The notes beneath the pieces are model-generated. The model saw nothing but the letters and a program-made list of their open reading frames with translations, was not told where the DNA came from and searched no databases. Of a DNA stretch of 47,440 nucleotides, positions 31,997 to 41,649 are shown in pieces; position 1 is the first letter of the stretch; each line of letters begins with the position of its first letter. The translations under genes and the position numbers were made by a program. The stretch is from an uncultured Lachnospiraceae bacterium (lineage in GTDB: Bacteria > Bacillota > Clostridia > Lachnospirales > Lachnospiraceae): contig CAJUQB010000034.1 in assembly GCA_910588285.1 (NCBI GenBank), positions 1 to 47,440 of the forward strand. Reading direction: 5' to 3'.

Positions 31997-34060
31997 TCAT
32001 TCCACCCCCAATGCCTTGAAAACAGCATCCTCTGCGCTATTGTAGAAAATCAGGTTGAAGCTGCTGATAAGGTCAGCGGGGACGGTGGCCAAATCCACCG
32101 CCGAGGTCATTGGCAACAACACTTTTTTTGCTCCGCTGTCCAGGCATACTTGCAGTGCGTTTGCCAGTTCCTCCACCTTCATCATGGTGCCGCTGATGCT
32201 GATCTCACCCAGCACAGCCAGGGAACTAAGCGTCGGCTTTCCCAGTGCGATAGAACAGATTGCGATTAAGGTTGGCAGAGCGAGCCTGCTGGTCATTCCG
32301 ATGCCCTGCAGATCCTGATAATTCACGATGTAGTCCTTCGTTGTGGTGCTGATTGTGCCGCTGATGCGGTTTGCGTTTGCTTTCAGGAAATTAAATGCTG
32401 TGTTGGCGGCCTCTCTGCAATCCCGGTCAGAGCCTATGCCTGTACGCTCAAACTTGCCGTTTCCGGGGAGCATCTGGCTTTCCAGGCGGAACACGCCCAT
32501 CATGCCTGATTTGCCATTCCCAACGGTATAGACCTGCCCCGGATTACATATTCCCTCTGGGAGAAGTTTTCCGCCGCCCTGTTCTGGCACGGACACATAG
32601 TGTTCCTCGAAGGTATCGTTATCAATATACGAGAAATTAACATCGTAAAACTCCATACCACCCAGCTTTTTAAGCTGTTCCTTGACACGGCGGCGCATTT
32701 CAAGGGAGATGGCGAGGATTTCCTCCAGTTCTTCTTTTGAAAACTCTCCGTCAGGATAGACCAGTTTCAAAAAGCCTCCAACCATCTTACGGACAGCTAT
32801 CGTATCTCTCTGATTCAAGTTCTTGCCAAGCCGGAAATGCTTGTCCAGGGCATCGCCGTACTGCTCCTTCCGCAGTTCCCGGAGAAATTCCGCCAGATAG
32901 TCGGTAATAAACCCATAGTCATTTGTAAAATGCCCTGGGCGGAACTTGGGGATTTCCCAGCCGGGGAGGTAGCAGTGCATACGGTCAAGAAAGGCTGTAT
33001 CCGTCCCCATTTCTGACGGGAACGGATCAAACAAGCTGGATGTTTTCAGGAGTACATCTACGCTCTGATTGATATTCCCGACAAACACCATAGACGCAGA
33101 GGCGGCTTTTTCCTCTTTTCCACGGGCAAAGGAACCGGATGCCATATAGTCCTTCATGATCTGGATACCGTCTTTATCCTTGAAGTTGATACCCGCTACC
33201 TCATCAAAGGCCACGCAATCCCACAGCCCTACAAGCCCTACCGTTTTTCTGCCCATATTATAAAACAGATTCGCCACAGTGGTCTGACCGCCGGAAACAA
33301 GGATGCTGTTAGGAGAGATTTCTTTATACAGGTGGGATTTTCCCGTACTGCGAGGGCCAAGCTCACAGAGGTTAAAGTTGTTCTCCACCAACGGCAGCAT
33401 CCGGGCAAGCAAGAGCCACTTCACGCGCTCCTCCAATTCGTCTGGTTCCATGCCGATAGAGCGCAAAAGCACATCGATCCATTCCTCCTTGGTAAATGCC
33501 TTGCGTCCTGCTTTCAGGTCCTCCATATCCACATGGGGCATTTGGATTGGTGTCAGTTTATAAATGCGGATCGGGTTTCCGTTTTTCTTATCTTCCTCAA
33601 CATACTCATACTCCAACTGGACAATGCACCAGATGCCCCCGCAGAGCAAGCGGTCATACTTAGTCGGGTAATCTTCGTGGATAGGAATGCTTTTCAGGCC
33701 AAGGTTAGAAAACTCAGCCTCATAGCGGTCTTCCTTAATGTTCAACATAACTGTAATTTTATCAATGACTGTGTGGCTCCCCCGCTGGCGGAGCATAGAC
33801 AGTATCTTTTGTGCCTCATCCGGGCGCACGAAGTTGTCAGCAAGGATGCGCTTGACGCTGCCCACACCCTCCTCGATAACTTCCGGGTCGTCCGAGCTGC
33901 AATACTGCCCCAGCAGGAACTCCAAGACATAGACGGGGACGTTGGCGCCCTCTTTGATTTTTTTCGTCAGGTCCTTGCGAACAATCTTCCCATCGAACCA
34001 CTGGCGGAGCTTGCCCTTCAGGACAGCTCTGCGATCTTCGCTCTCTGTTATATCTGGCAT
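31997..34060 (-). CDS. brxL: BREX Lon-like AAA+ protein BrxL
   Basis: 687 aa, the usual length. AAA+ core with Walker A GPRSTGKSH (about residues 236-244) and DEVAGI-type Walker B (VAFDEVAGINF); the C-terminal ~150 residues are Lon-protease-like (SLAVLGEISISGTMMKVEEL, SGAKKVLLP). A canonical Lon Ser motif is not obvious; the equivalent loop reads GIGMTSRLALP. The end DAVFKALGVE matches BrxL. GGAGG precedes the ATG, 21 nt after pglZ. In type 1 BREX this is the last core gene and is needed for phage defence in known systems; it assembles on DNA. Confidence 0.93.
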   Translation of the reverse strand: MPDITESEDRRAVLKGKLRQWFDGKIVRKDLTKKIKEGANVPVYVLEFLLGQYCSSDDPEVIEEGVGSVKRILADNFVRPDEAQKILSMLRQRGSHTVIDKITVMLNIKEDRYEAEFSNLGLKSIPIHEDYPTKYDRLLCGGIWCIVQLEYEYVEEDKKNGNPIRIYKLTPIQMPHVDMEDLKAGRKAFTKEEWIDVLLRSIGMEPDELEERVKWLLLARMLPLVENNFNLCELGPRSTGKSHLYKEISPNSILVSGGQTTVANLFYNMGRKTVGLVGLWDCVAFDEVAGINFKDKDGIQIMKDYMASGSFARGKEEKAASASMVFVGNINQSVDVLLKTSSLFDPFPSEMGTDTAFLDRMHCYLPGWEIPKFRPGHFTNDYGFITDYLAEFLRELRKEQYGDALDKHFRLGKNLNQRDTIAVRKMVGGFLKLVYPDGEFSKEELEEILAISLEMRRRVKEQLKKLGGMEFYDVNFSYIDNDTFEEHYVSVPEQGGGKLLPEGICNPGQVYTVGNGKSGMMGVFRLESQMLPGNGKFERTGIGSDRDCREAANTAFNFLKANANRISGTISTTTKDYIVNYQDLQGIGMTSRLALPTLIAICSIALGKPTLSSLAVLGEISISGTMMKVEELANALQVCLDSGAKKVLLPMTSAVDLATVPADLISSFNLIFYNSAEDAVFKALGVE

Positions 34061-34081
34061 GGTGCTACCTCCGCAGACATG

Positions 34082-36607
34082 TTATATCCCAAATCCGAAG
34101 TCATCCGCAAAGGCAAGGTCCATAAGCATGGGGTGGCGGAAAACCTCTAAACCTGTGTTATCATCATATACAACAAGGAAATACTGCTTGTCCCTGTCAT
34201 ATCGTTTGTCCTTGAACTGGAACTTCATTCGGAACATACGCTTTAGCGCATCCGGATCCCGGCTGTCGGCAAATAAGCTAACCTCGTTGGAAATACGCTC
34301 ATTGTCCTCCGACACGAAGAACATTTTATAGGTCGTTGCTTTGACCGTATCGCTGACAGGCTCCGACTGGATAAATTCCAGTATGGTGATTTTATTGGTG
34401 ATCTTCTGGACCATACTGACCAGGGCAATCTCAGCGTTCTTCGTTTCGATATGCCCCTTTTCCATCCGTATATCAATGACCGGTACAAGCATTTCCTGCG
34501 GAGAAGACCCGCCGTGGACATAGTTCTGACCGCCTCCGGCAACCTTGAACACATTGCTGCTGACAGGGAAAGATACAACTTTTGGATCATTGTTACGCAA
34601 TACGGTTCCCATGCTCATATTCGCAATCCCATTATCCGCAACAGGCGCAGAGGATACAATGAATCGGCGGTTCACAAAAGCTCCCTTATCGCTTACACCG
34701 CCAATCTTGCCGCTTTCGGTCACTTTGTCACGCTTGTAAATAAAGCCGTGATCGGCTGTGACGATGAAATGAATCGTATTTGCGCTGACCGCAATACGAT
34801 GAATCAAATCAATAATTTCCTGGATTGCTTCCTGGCAGGCTGAAAACACCTCGTTTTCTGTATTCAGTTTATCGCCGCGGGCATCAATCTGATTATGGTA
34901 GATGTAAACTACCTGTTTCCCGGTAATGATCTCCCGCAGTTCCATTTTTTTTAGAGCTTTCATATCATCAAATTGGACGCAGACGCTTCCCGGTACATAG
35001 GATTGTAAAACCTTTTCCCTCCCAGCCAGGCTGTCGCAAAGAACATCATCTACAAGCACCTGGTAGTCGTCCGTCATGGTCAGAGACTTATGGGGGAGCA
35101 GCGCAGCCATGCCCAGCCGGGTGCAGGAGGGCAGGACACCAAGCTGGATCTCCAGCTTCGCAAAGACGCACTTAGGAGCATCCTGCATCCTCTGGAACAA
35201 TTCCCGACCGACCTCAAAACGGAGCGCGTCGGAGATAATGACAACAACACGGTCCTTTGCGTTTTTAATATGCCGGGAAAAGAAGTCAACTTGCGCCGGA
35301 ATACTTGTAAGCGAATCCCCATCGACAAGTCCGGCGTTCCATTTGGGGAGCAATTTGGCCAGGAACTCATTGGTATAAATGTTTTCTGCCAATTCCCGGA
35401 GCGTTTCAAAATCAGCCGTGTCCGCGAGCTGGTCATAGGCAAAGTAGAACCGCCTGTACGCAGAATCGATCTGGCAATCTGTATTCCGGTACTTATCCAC
35501 AATAGCCTTGAACCCATCCGGACAATGATAGGCGGCGGCAGTTATCAGATGATATGCGCTGTCAAGAAGGCTGTAGGACTGTTCCATCTGCGGGCCAAAG
35601 TGCATCTTTTGCCGTTTTTCACAGACCTGCGGAATCGTCAGAGTCCCCAGCTTTGCGCCAATGTCCTCGTTCAGGAGCCTGTCAGTCATCCACTTGATGA
35701 TGATCTGGTCAATGCAGAGGAATGTATCGCACCCCACCAAATCCTCCGGCAAGTATCCGGCAAAGACCGTTCCGGCATTCAGGCTTTTTGCGACATGAGC
35801 GGACAGTGCATCGTAGGTTTCCCGATAGATCACGCTATTCATCAGGTTGTCGAGAAAGGCGATAATATTGCCGGACTTATAGGACTGGAACATCTTCCAT
35901 GGTTTTGGCAGCTCGGCTCCGATATACTTTGCAGTATAGGTTACGAACATGGCGACAATCAGCTTCTCCAATGTGGGCTTGACATCGGTATAGCCAAAAT
36001 GCTGTTCGCAGAGCTTCCAGAAAGCGTCCAACAAATCATACCGTTCAAACTCGGCCATGAAGCTGTTATCCGCCAGCCCTCCGCCAGTCAGCACCACCCG
36101 GACTACATCCTCATAGGAACAGGTGCGGGCAAAGCATAAGGCGGCCATAATGCCCACAAGGATATTGGTCTCATTATAATTCTCAATCTCCAGGTCATAG
36201 AACCGCTGGGCTCGTTTTTTCTCCGCCCAAAACTTGATGTGCTTCTCAATGAGCGGCCTATATTTTTCGTCAATACCCAGGTCTGCTAAGAGGAGTGCGG
36301 CTCGATCCGCAAAGAACCGTTTGGAGTAGAGCAGGGTATCCTCCAAATGATTGTCGGCCGTCTCCGGCTTCGGGAACGGCGCATAGATCAGGTAATTTGT
36401 TGCGGTATCCACACGCTCCATAAAATACTTTGTATAGAACTGATTGTCGCGCTGGAGGTAGTAGACTTTAGCGTTCTCCAGCATTACGCCCTGCATATCT
36501 TCTTCAAATTCAGCCTTATCATCATACCAAAAAACCAACTTGCGGGTATCCCCGGCAAATTCGGCGTTCAGGCGGTCAATGATTTGTTTCAAATTCAATT
36601 CAGCCAT
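34082..36607 (-). CDS. pglZ: BREX-1 alkaline-phosphatase-superfamily protein PglZ
   Basis: About 842 aa from ATG 36607, giving the family start MAELNLKQIIDRLNAEF; an ATG 21 nt earlier is also possible. The PglZ domain (about residues 440-690) carries metal-site motifs VVIISDALRFE and TADHGFIYK. The N-terminal half is helical and includes LVFWYDDKAEFEEDM. Known role: core BREX component related to alkaline phosphatases, thought to act with PglX in modification and defence. The start lies three bases past the AlbA_2 gene's stop, so translation is likely coupled. Confidence 0.94.
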   Translation of the reverse strand: MAELNLKQIIDRLNAEFAGDTRKLVFWYDDKAEFEEDMQGVMLENAKVYYLQRDNQFYTKYFMERVDTATNYLIYAPFPKPETADNHLEDTLLYSKRFFADRAALLLADLGIDEKYRPLIEKHIKFWAEKKRAQRFYDLEIENYNETNILVGIMAALCFARTCSYEDVVRVVLTGGGLADNSFMAEFERYDLLDAFWKLCEQHFGYTDVKPTLEKLIVAMFVTYTAKYIGAELPKPWKMFQSYKSGNIIAFLDNLMNSVIYRETYDALSAHVAKSLNAGTVFAGYLPEDLVGCDTFLCIDQIIIKWMTDRLLNEDIGAKLGTLTIPQVCEKRQKMHFGPQMEQSYSLLDSAYHLITAAAYHCPDGFKAIVDKYRNTDCQIDSAYRRFYFAYDQLADTADFETLRELAENIYTNEFLAKLLPKWNAGLVDGDSLTSIPAQVDFFSRHIKNAKDRVVVIISDALRFEVGRELFQRMQDAPKCVFAKLEIQLGVLPSCTRLGMAALLPHKSLTMTDDYQVLVDDVLCDSLAGREKVLQSYVPGSVCVQFDDMKALKKMELREIITGKQVVYIYHNQIDARGDKLNTENEVFSACQEAIQEIIDLIHRIAVSANTIHFIVTADHGFIYKRDKVTESGKIGGVSDKGAFVNRRFIVSSAPVADNGIANMSMGTVLRNNDPKVVSFPVSSNVFKVAGGGQNYVHGGSSPQEMLVPVIDIRMEKGHIETKNAEIALVSMVQKITNKITILEFIQSEPVSDTVKATTYKMFFVSEDNERISNEVSLFADSRDPDALKRMFRMKFQFKDKRYDRDKQYFLVVYDDNTGLEVFRHPMLMDLAFADDFGFGI

Positions 36608-36609
36608 AT

Positions 36610-38082
36610 TTATCCATTCACCTGCCATTTCCCAGAACGGTTATTCCCAATACGAGTAATGACACCTTCCTTTTGAAGCCTTGCCATAATGCGCTTCACT
36701 GTACTGAGCGAATATCCCGTTGTATTCTGAATCTGCTTTTGTGTCAATGCGGCATCTCTCGTTATGAGTTCAAGGACTACCTTTTCCTCGGTAGTAAGAT
36801 TTCCTGAAACCAAATCAAGCGTTGGAATGGTATCAATGGTGTCAATGGTGTCATAATTGGTGTCAACAGTGTCAGGGCGCTCCTGACCCAATTTATAGTC
36901 ATAAGAGTACGCCTCGTTCAGCGGCACAATGATTCTGAACACATCACCCTCGCGAAACTGCGGGTCACTGCCGGAATAGAATCGACTGTACTTAAACAGA
37001 TTCCTTACGCCGGAGCCGAGTCTGTCTGCCCGGCCAATATTTCTAAAAAATGTGGCTATAATTGGATTTTTTGAAGTCGGTTCCAGATTTTCCAGCGTTA
37101 TGGGGCCATCCTTTACAGCACGGTTCGCATTTTCTGTATACATTCGGTCCTGCATAATGACAAACTTTGCCGTGTAAGAGCTGACAAACTCTCGGTGCAT
37201 CAGGGTATTGCTTACCATTTCACGAACAAGAACATCCCGGAGGCTGACACGATCAACACCTTCCAGGAAGAACTTGTCCGGCAAATGTTTTTTTGCAAAG
37301 TCCATCAGAAAGTCATAACTTTCAATCAGATTAGTACGAATGGTTTCACGGTCATCATAACGATCCAGATTGATTTTTCGCACAAGCGCGTCCGTTTCAT
37401 AGGTGGGACAGACATTCTGGATGACTTCGTCCCTGCCCAACAGAAGAATCGCCGCCAGGTTGAATCCTGTTTCACCAGTGGCAATGTCAGTTCCGTATAA
37501 TCCCGCGCTTCTCAGCAGCGCCATATCGTCCATATCCTGCCACGGATGCCGCCCCATCGCATGGTTCGCCGCTGCCTGCCGGATGCGCGGAAACAGATCA
37601 AGGCGCAGATCGTCTAATTTGGCATAGGGATAGATTTTCTTCTCAGTAAAGATATTCTGCTTGCGAATATACATAGCGGCAATCATCCCAGTCGCCGTCA
37701 CTCTCACATCGGCATCATCCACCCGGTCATAGACGGTCTTTTTGTAACTGTGAACCTCGGAGCTGGGCGGCACATGAATATGAATGACAGTATGCCCCTC
37801 AAACCGCAACAGCTCCGGGTCAAGATAAACCGTGGGATGAAAAAGCGCGTCATTGCTGATAACACTGATGAAGTTTTTGATCATATCCGGCGCGGCTTTT
37901 TCCGGCACACCGACCACTGTTCCGTCATCCAATACTCCCAGGAACAAATCGCCGCCGAAACGGTTCAGGAAAGAGCAAACGCTTTCATAAGTGTCATGCT
38001 CGACTCCATTCCCGCAGCGTTTGAACTCTACTGCTACCGTCTCTCCAACAGAGAGAATGGACCGAAATGTTTCGCTATTCAA
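36610..38082 (-). CDS. AlbA_2 (Schlafen-like) ATP-binding wHTH protein in BREX operon
   Basis: 490 aa from a TTG start with GGGAG 9 nt upstream. Residues about 14-130 form an AlbA_2/Schlafen DNA-binding domain (ETVAVEFKRCG, SVCSFLNRFGGDLFLGVLDDG). Residues about 290-405 look like a GHKL ATPase (VREMVSNTLMHREF, NIGRADRLGSGVRNLF). The end (about 430-490) is a winged helix (LTQKQIQNTTGYSLSTVKRI). A linker reads DTVDTNYDTIDTIDTIPT, from tandem 9- to 12-bp units. It is not one of the six core type 1 BREX genes. Position between pglX and pglZ, with tight coupling to pglZ, suggests an accessory regulator or effector (inference). Confidence 0.88.
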   Translation of the reverse strand: MNSETFRSILSVGETVAVEFKRCGNGVEHDTYESVCSFLNRFGGDLFLGVLDDGTVVGVPEKAAPDMIKNFISVISNDALFHPTVYLDPELLRFEGHTVIHIHVPPSSEVHSYKKTVYDRVDDADVRVTATGMIAAMYIRKQNIFTEKKIYPYAKLDDLRLDLFPRIRQAAANHAMGRHPWQDMDDMALLRSAGLYGTDIATGETGFNLAAILLLGRDEVIQNVCPTYETDALVRKINLDRYDDRETIRTNLIESYDFLMDFAKKHLPDKFFLEGVDRVSLRDVLVREMVSNTLMHREFVSSYTAKFVIMQDRMYTENANRAVKDGPITLENLEPTSKNPIIATFFRNIGRADRLGSGVRNLFKYSRFYSGSDPQFREGDVFRIIVPLNEAYSYDYKLGQERPDTVDTNYDTIDTIDTIPTLDLVSGNLTTEEKVVLELITRDAALTQKQIQNTTGYSLSTVKRIMARLQKEGVITRIGNNRSGKWQVNG

Positions 38083-38178
38083 TCGTCTGTACTCCCTTCT
38101 TGTTACCTTGCAAAATTTATCAGCAGGATTATTCTGCGTTTTCTTGACTCCGCCAGCCTATATTTCATTTAACCCTGC

Positions 38179-41100
38179 CTACTTCTTCCCCATAATATTT
38201 TTGGAATCCGCCAGCACTTCATAGAACTTACTGTCCGAGGCGGTCTGCATCTTGCGATAGTTGACCTTTACGCCATCGTCCAGATCCAGTTCAATGCGGC
38301 TCAGGGCCAGATGGCTGATTTTTTCGTCATATTCCCGGCACTCCTTGAGCTGCTTTTGCAGCTTTTCTTTGCGCTTGGCGGAAGCGGCGACCTCACGGGG
38401 ATTCTTGCTGTGTTCGATCATGTCCTGCATCCGGTCAATCTCGTTTTCATAGACCCGCTGCATCCGGTGGAGGTAGTCAATGCGCACGTTGCCGATAGTG
38501 TCCGGCGTGTAGCGGTGCAGATAGATTAGCGCCTTGAAGCCGTTCTGCTTGCCGCTGTCGAACAGCCAGTAGATGGGGCGCTTCTGGAAAATTTTACAGT
38601 GGTCGGCGAAAAAGTCCTTCAGGAAGTAATTCCGAATGACCTCCCGGGAAGTCGCACCTTTGTTTCCCAGAGCCTTGGCAATGAAGTCCAGATTTTCCTC
38701 CAACATGTCCGGGCCGTAGACCTTTTTTAGCCAGGCGCACAGTAGGGTGACGATATCATCCTCCAGATATTCCTCGTCGGTGATGGGGAGGATACCGTCG
38801 GCATCGGGGAGAAACGTGCTGTACTTGGATGCGTCCCACTCGCCGCCTGCGTAGGCCAGGCCGTCCACATCCAGGGAGTACCGCCCGAACATACAGCCTA
38901 CGGCGTAAGACAACAGAGAACGCACGTCCCGCCCCAAATCTGCCTTGCGAACGGTCACATCCTTGTCTTCTACTTCCGGGGTCAACTCGTTCTTCAAGCC
39001 GTAGATGTCAATGAAAATGCGGTTCAGTTCCTCCTCGTTGGCCTTGAGTCGGGTGAAGCGGTCATTGCACTCCGTTTCCCACGCCGCAAACGCCTCCGCC
39101 ACTGTCGCCGCGCCCCGCACCAGCGGATGCCACTTGAAGTCCCAGGAGGTCTCGAAGGAGTCCCAGTCGGAGCGGGAACGGGAAATATTATCCTTTACTA
39201 ATGTATCCACTATCTCCAAATCTGTATAAATGATAGGTAAACTTTTGATATTTCCGGCCTGATAATTAAGAGTTGGGTTCAGGCATCCAAGTATCATGAA
39301 GCAAGTGTTAGACGCCAAAAACCCCAATGTGTACAAGTTATCTTTTTTTGAAAACAATGTGGAGCCAGCAACATCATAAAAGCAACCAGAGGGCATATAC
39401 CTAATCCCAAATTTTGATGAGCTGATAAAAGACCAAGTAAGTCCTTCATTACAGTACCAGTTCCACGCTCCATTTTCTCGGTGTCCACTCATCGTTTTCA
39501 TTTTTGCACGGCCTGATTCATCAAACCAAAGCACTTCTTGAAGGTTACCATACCATTTTCTAAAATCGCCGCCTTTGTTGTATGGAAAATATTTCCCCGC
39601 TGATTGGCTTAATTGAGAAATATCTGTCAAAGAGAAGTCAATTTTTTCATAAAGTACTTCCCACCATTCTCTAACAAACACATCATTTTTCCCTGTCCCC
39701 ATCCCAATTTTTACATCACAGTCATCGGCAATAAGGTGTTCTGTTGCGTAAATATGAAGTATGGATTTGCTCACCCAATACGCCACCGGCGCACCGGGGA
39801 TTTTGGAGAAGTTATCCTGCTGGGCTATATAGCGGTTCTTAGGGTTGAAAAATTCCTGTTCTTTTTCATCTCTTCGCGAATAGCAATAATCCACTAAGCG
39901 AATGGCTGTCATTTTGTAGTTTATTTTGGCTTTTCTTGTTACCCATGCAACAATGGGATTGTGACCTACCTTCCCATCAAAAAGTTCGGTGCCAAAGTCA
40001 ACCAAGCTGCTAATATGGGCGCAGGCAGGAATATGCTTTCGTACTTTTTCAAAAGATGATAAAAACATCCAAGACGATGTTGTGATAAATGCAACAAAGC
40101 CATTGGGCTCACAAAAGCCCCGCAAAGCTCGCTTAAACATAGCCATACATAAATCCGACTTTTCGTTTACATAATTTCCCTTTACAAACTTATCCAAAGC
40201 GGGGCTAAAGCGGGAACTACCCAAATAAGGCGGATTCGTCACCACCACATGATACTTCTGGGTCAGGAGACAGCGGTAATTCCAGGCATCCAACCGCTGT
40301 TCGTAATCTGCAAACTCAAACACTGTCTGCGGGTCTTCTGGCATTTCTCCGGGGTCGTCCACCATGATCAGTGAGCCGAAGTTCTCCCCCTCCTCGTCGC
40401 CCGTTGTGCTGTAGACTATAGGCTGAAGGTTGCGGGAGAGGAACCGCCGGTCATACTGCCGGGCCTTCATCATCACGGAAAAATAGGCAAGCTGGGTGGC
40501 GCGCCTGTCGATGTCCAGGCCATAGAGGTTGTGCTGCACGATGCTCTTGGCCGCATCCCGCTGGGAATAGCCCTGACTCTCGTAGATCTGCATCAGCACA
40601 TCGAACAAATAGCACAGGATATGCCCGGAACCCATGCAGGGGTCGATGCACTTGATGTCCTCCGGCTTTAAGGCGGTATATTCCCTGCGGATAACGTCAA
40701 GCTGTTCCTGCACCCCGGCTTCCTGCTCTGCCTCATCCAGATAGTATTTCCACTGGGATTTCAGGGTACCATTGGGATGCCCCTCCAACCATAAACGCCC
40801 CAAACTGTTTTCCACCATATATTGAACAGGCCAGCCAGGAGTGTAGATTGTTGTGGCCGCTGGGAGCAATTCTTTGGGGATACGTTCCTTCGACATATTG
40901 CCATCATAAACCTGTTCATTAAGTTCCGTGTTGTAATACTGGTACAGCCAACCGATTATTTCCACCTGCCCGCCCTTTTCGATGTTGAAATCGTCCTCGT
41001 CAATGTCGTGAGTCAGGCGATAGACCACGCCGTCCTGATCGACTACGGACACGCTGAGCAAAAGCTCGGTATAGTCGTTGGTCTTCTCGAACAATCCGGG

Positions 41101-41637
41101 CAAAATCTCATTCAAGGTATTGCACTGCTTAATGAACAGCAGCCGGAACAATTCATCAATCTGATTGTCCCGTTTGAACCCCATGACCATCTGCTCCTCG
41201 TCTGCGGAGAAAGACAGTTCCGCGTCGAAAGGGGTCGTCACCAAATCCGGCTCTAACTTGCCGGAGTCAGAGGACAGCACACGGATGTGGGAGGGGAGGT
41301 AGTCGTTGACCTCCATAAACCGAATGGCGATGAGGCGGTTGAACCAGGTGTAGGCGACTTCCTCCACGATGTACTTGTAGGCGGTCGGGTAGTCGGATTT
41401 TCGCTCTTTCTCACGGATGGCCTCCACCAGCTTGCGGCGCTGGCTGACGGCCTCGCCGCTGATGGAATAGGGCGACCCTGTGCCGATGTCGTAGAACTCC
41501 GTATCCTTGGTGGACTGCGGAAGTGGGGACTGAACACCGCTTTCCGTAATCCCCAGCAGTCCGGCGCGGTAGCGGATATCGTCAATAAGCTTGTTCCGCG
41601 CCCATATGGAGAAATTCTTGATTGCCGTTTTGTTCAT
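38179..41637 (-). CDS. pglX: BREX-1 adenine-specific DNA methyltransferase PglX
   Basis: 1152 aa, normal length. SAM motif DPCMGSGHILCYLFD (about residue 332), GLDIDRRATQLAYF, and catalytic NPPY (VTNPPYLGSS, about 468) mark an N6-adenine methylase. The C-terminal third includes the target-recognition and helical spacer regions. It modifies self DNA at a non-palindromic site in known BREX and is needed for defence. The segment 39190-40190 (about residues 480-815) is much more AT-rich than both flanks, suggesting exchange of the recognition region. GGGGAT lies upstream of the ATG. No frameshift or phase-variation tract is visible. Confidence 0.95.
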   Translation of the reverse strand: MNKTAIKNFSIWARNKLIDDIRYRAGLLGITESGVQSPLPQSTKDTEFYDIGTGSPYSISGEAVSQRRKLVEAIREKERKSDYPTAYKYIVEEVAYTWFNRLIAIRFMEVNDYLPSHIRVLSSDSGKLEPDLVTTPFDAELSFSADEEQMVMGFKRDNQIDELFRLLFIKQCNTLNEILPGLFEKTNDYTELLLSVSVVDQDGVVYRLTHDIDEDDFNIEKGGQVEIIGWLYQYYNTELNEQVYDGNMSKERIPKELLPAATTIYTPGWPVQYMVENSLGRLWLEGHPNGTLKSQWKYYLDEAEQEAGVQEQLDVIRREYTALKPEDIKCIDPCMGSGHILCYLFDVLMQIYESQGYSQRDAAKSIVQHNLYGLDIDRRATQLAYFSVMMKARQYDRRFLSRNLQPIVYSTTGDEEGENFGSLIMVDDPGEMPEDPQTVFEFADYEQRLDAWNYRCLLTQKYHVVVTNPPYLGSSRFSPALDKFVKGNYVNEKSDLCMAMFKRALRGFCEPNGFVAFITTSSWMFLSSFEKVRKHIPACAHISSLVDFGTELFDGKVGHNPIVAWVTRKAKINYKMTAIRLVDYCYSRRDEKEQEFFNPKNRYIAQQDNFSKIPGAPVAYWVSKSILHIYATEHLIADDCDVKIGMGTGKNDVFVREWWEVLYEKIDFSLTDISQLSQSAGKYFPYNKGGDFRKWYGNLQEVLWFDESGRAKMKTMSGHRENGAWNWYCNEGLTWSFISSSKFGIRYMPSGCFYDVAGSTLFSKKDNLYTLGFLASNTCFMILGCLNPTLNYQAGNIKSLPIIYTDLEIVDTLVKDNISRSRSDWDSFETSWDFKWHPLVRGAATVAEAFAAWETECNDRFTRLKANEEELNRIFIDIYGLKNELTPEVEDKDVTVRKADLGRDVRSLLSYAVGCMFGRYSLDVDGLAYAGGEWDASKYSTFLPDADGILPITDEEYLEDDIVTLLCAWLKKVYGPDMLEENLDFIAKALGNKGATSREVIRNYFLKDFFADHCKIFQKRPIYWLFDSGKQNGFKALIYLHRYTPDTIGNVRIDYLHRMQRVYENEIDRMQDMIEHSKNPREVAASAKRKEKLQKQLKECREYDEKISHLALSRIELDLDDGVKVNYRKMQTASDSKFYEVLADSKNIMGKK

Positions 41638-41649
41638 AGTATGATCCCC

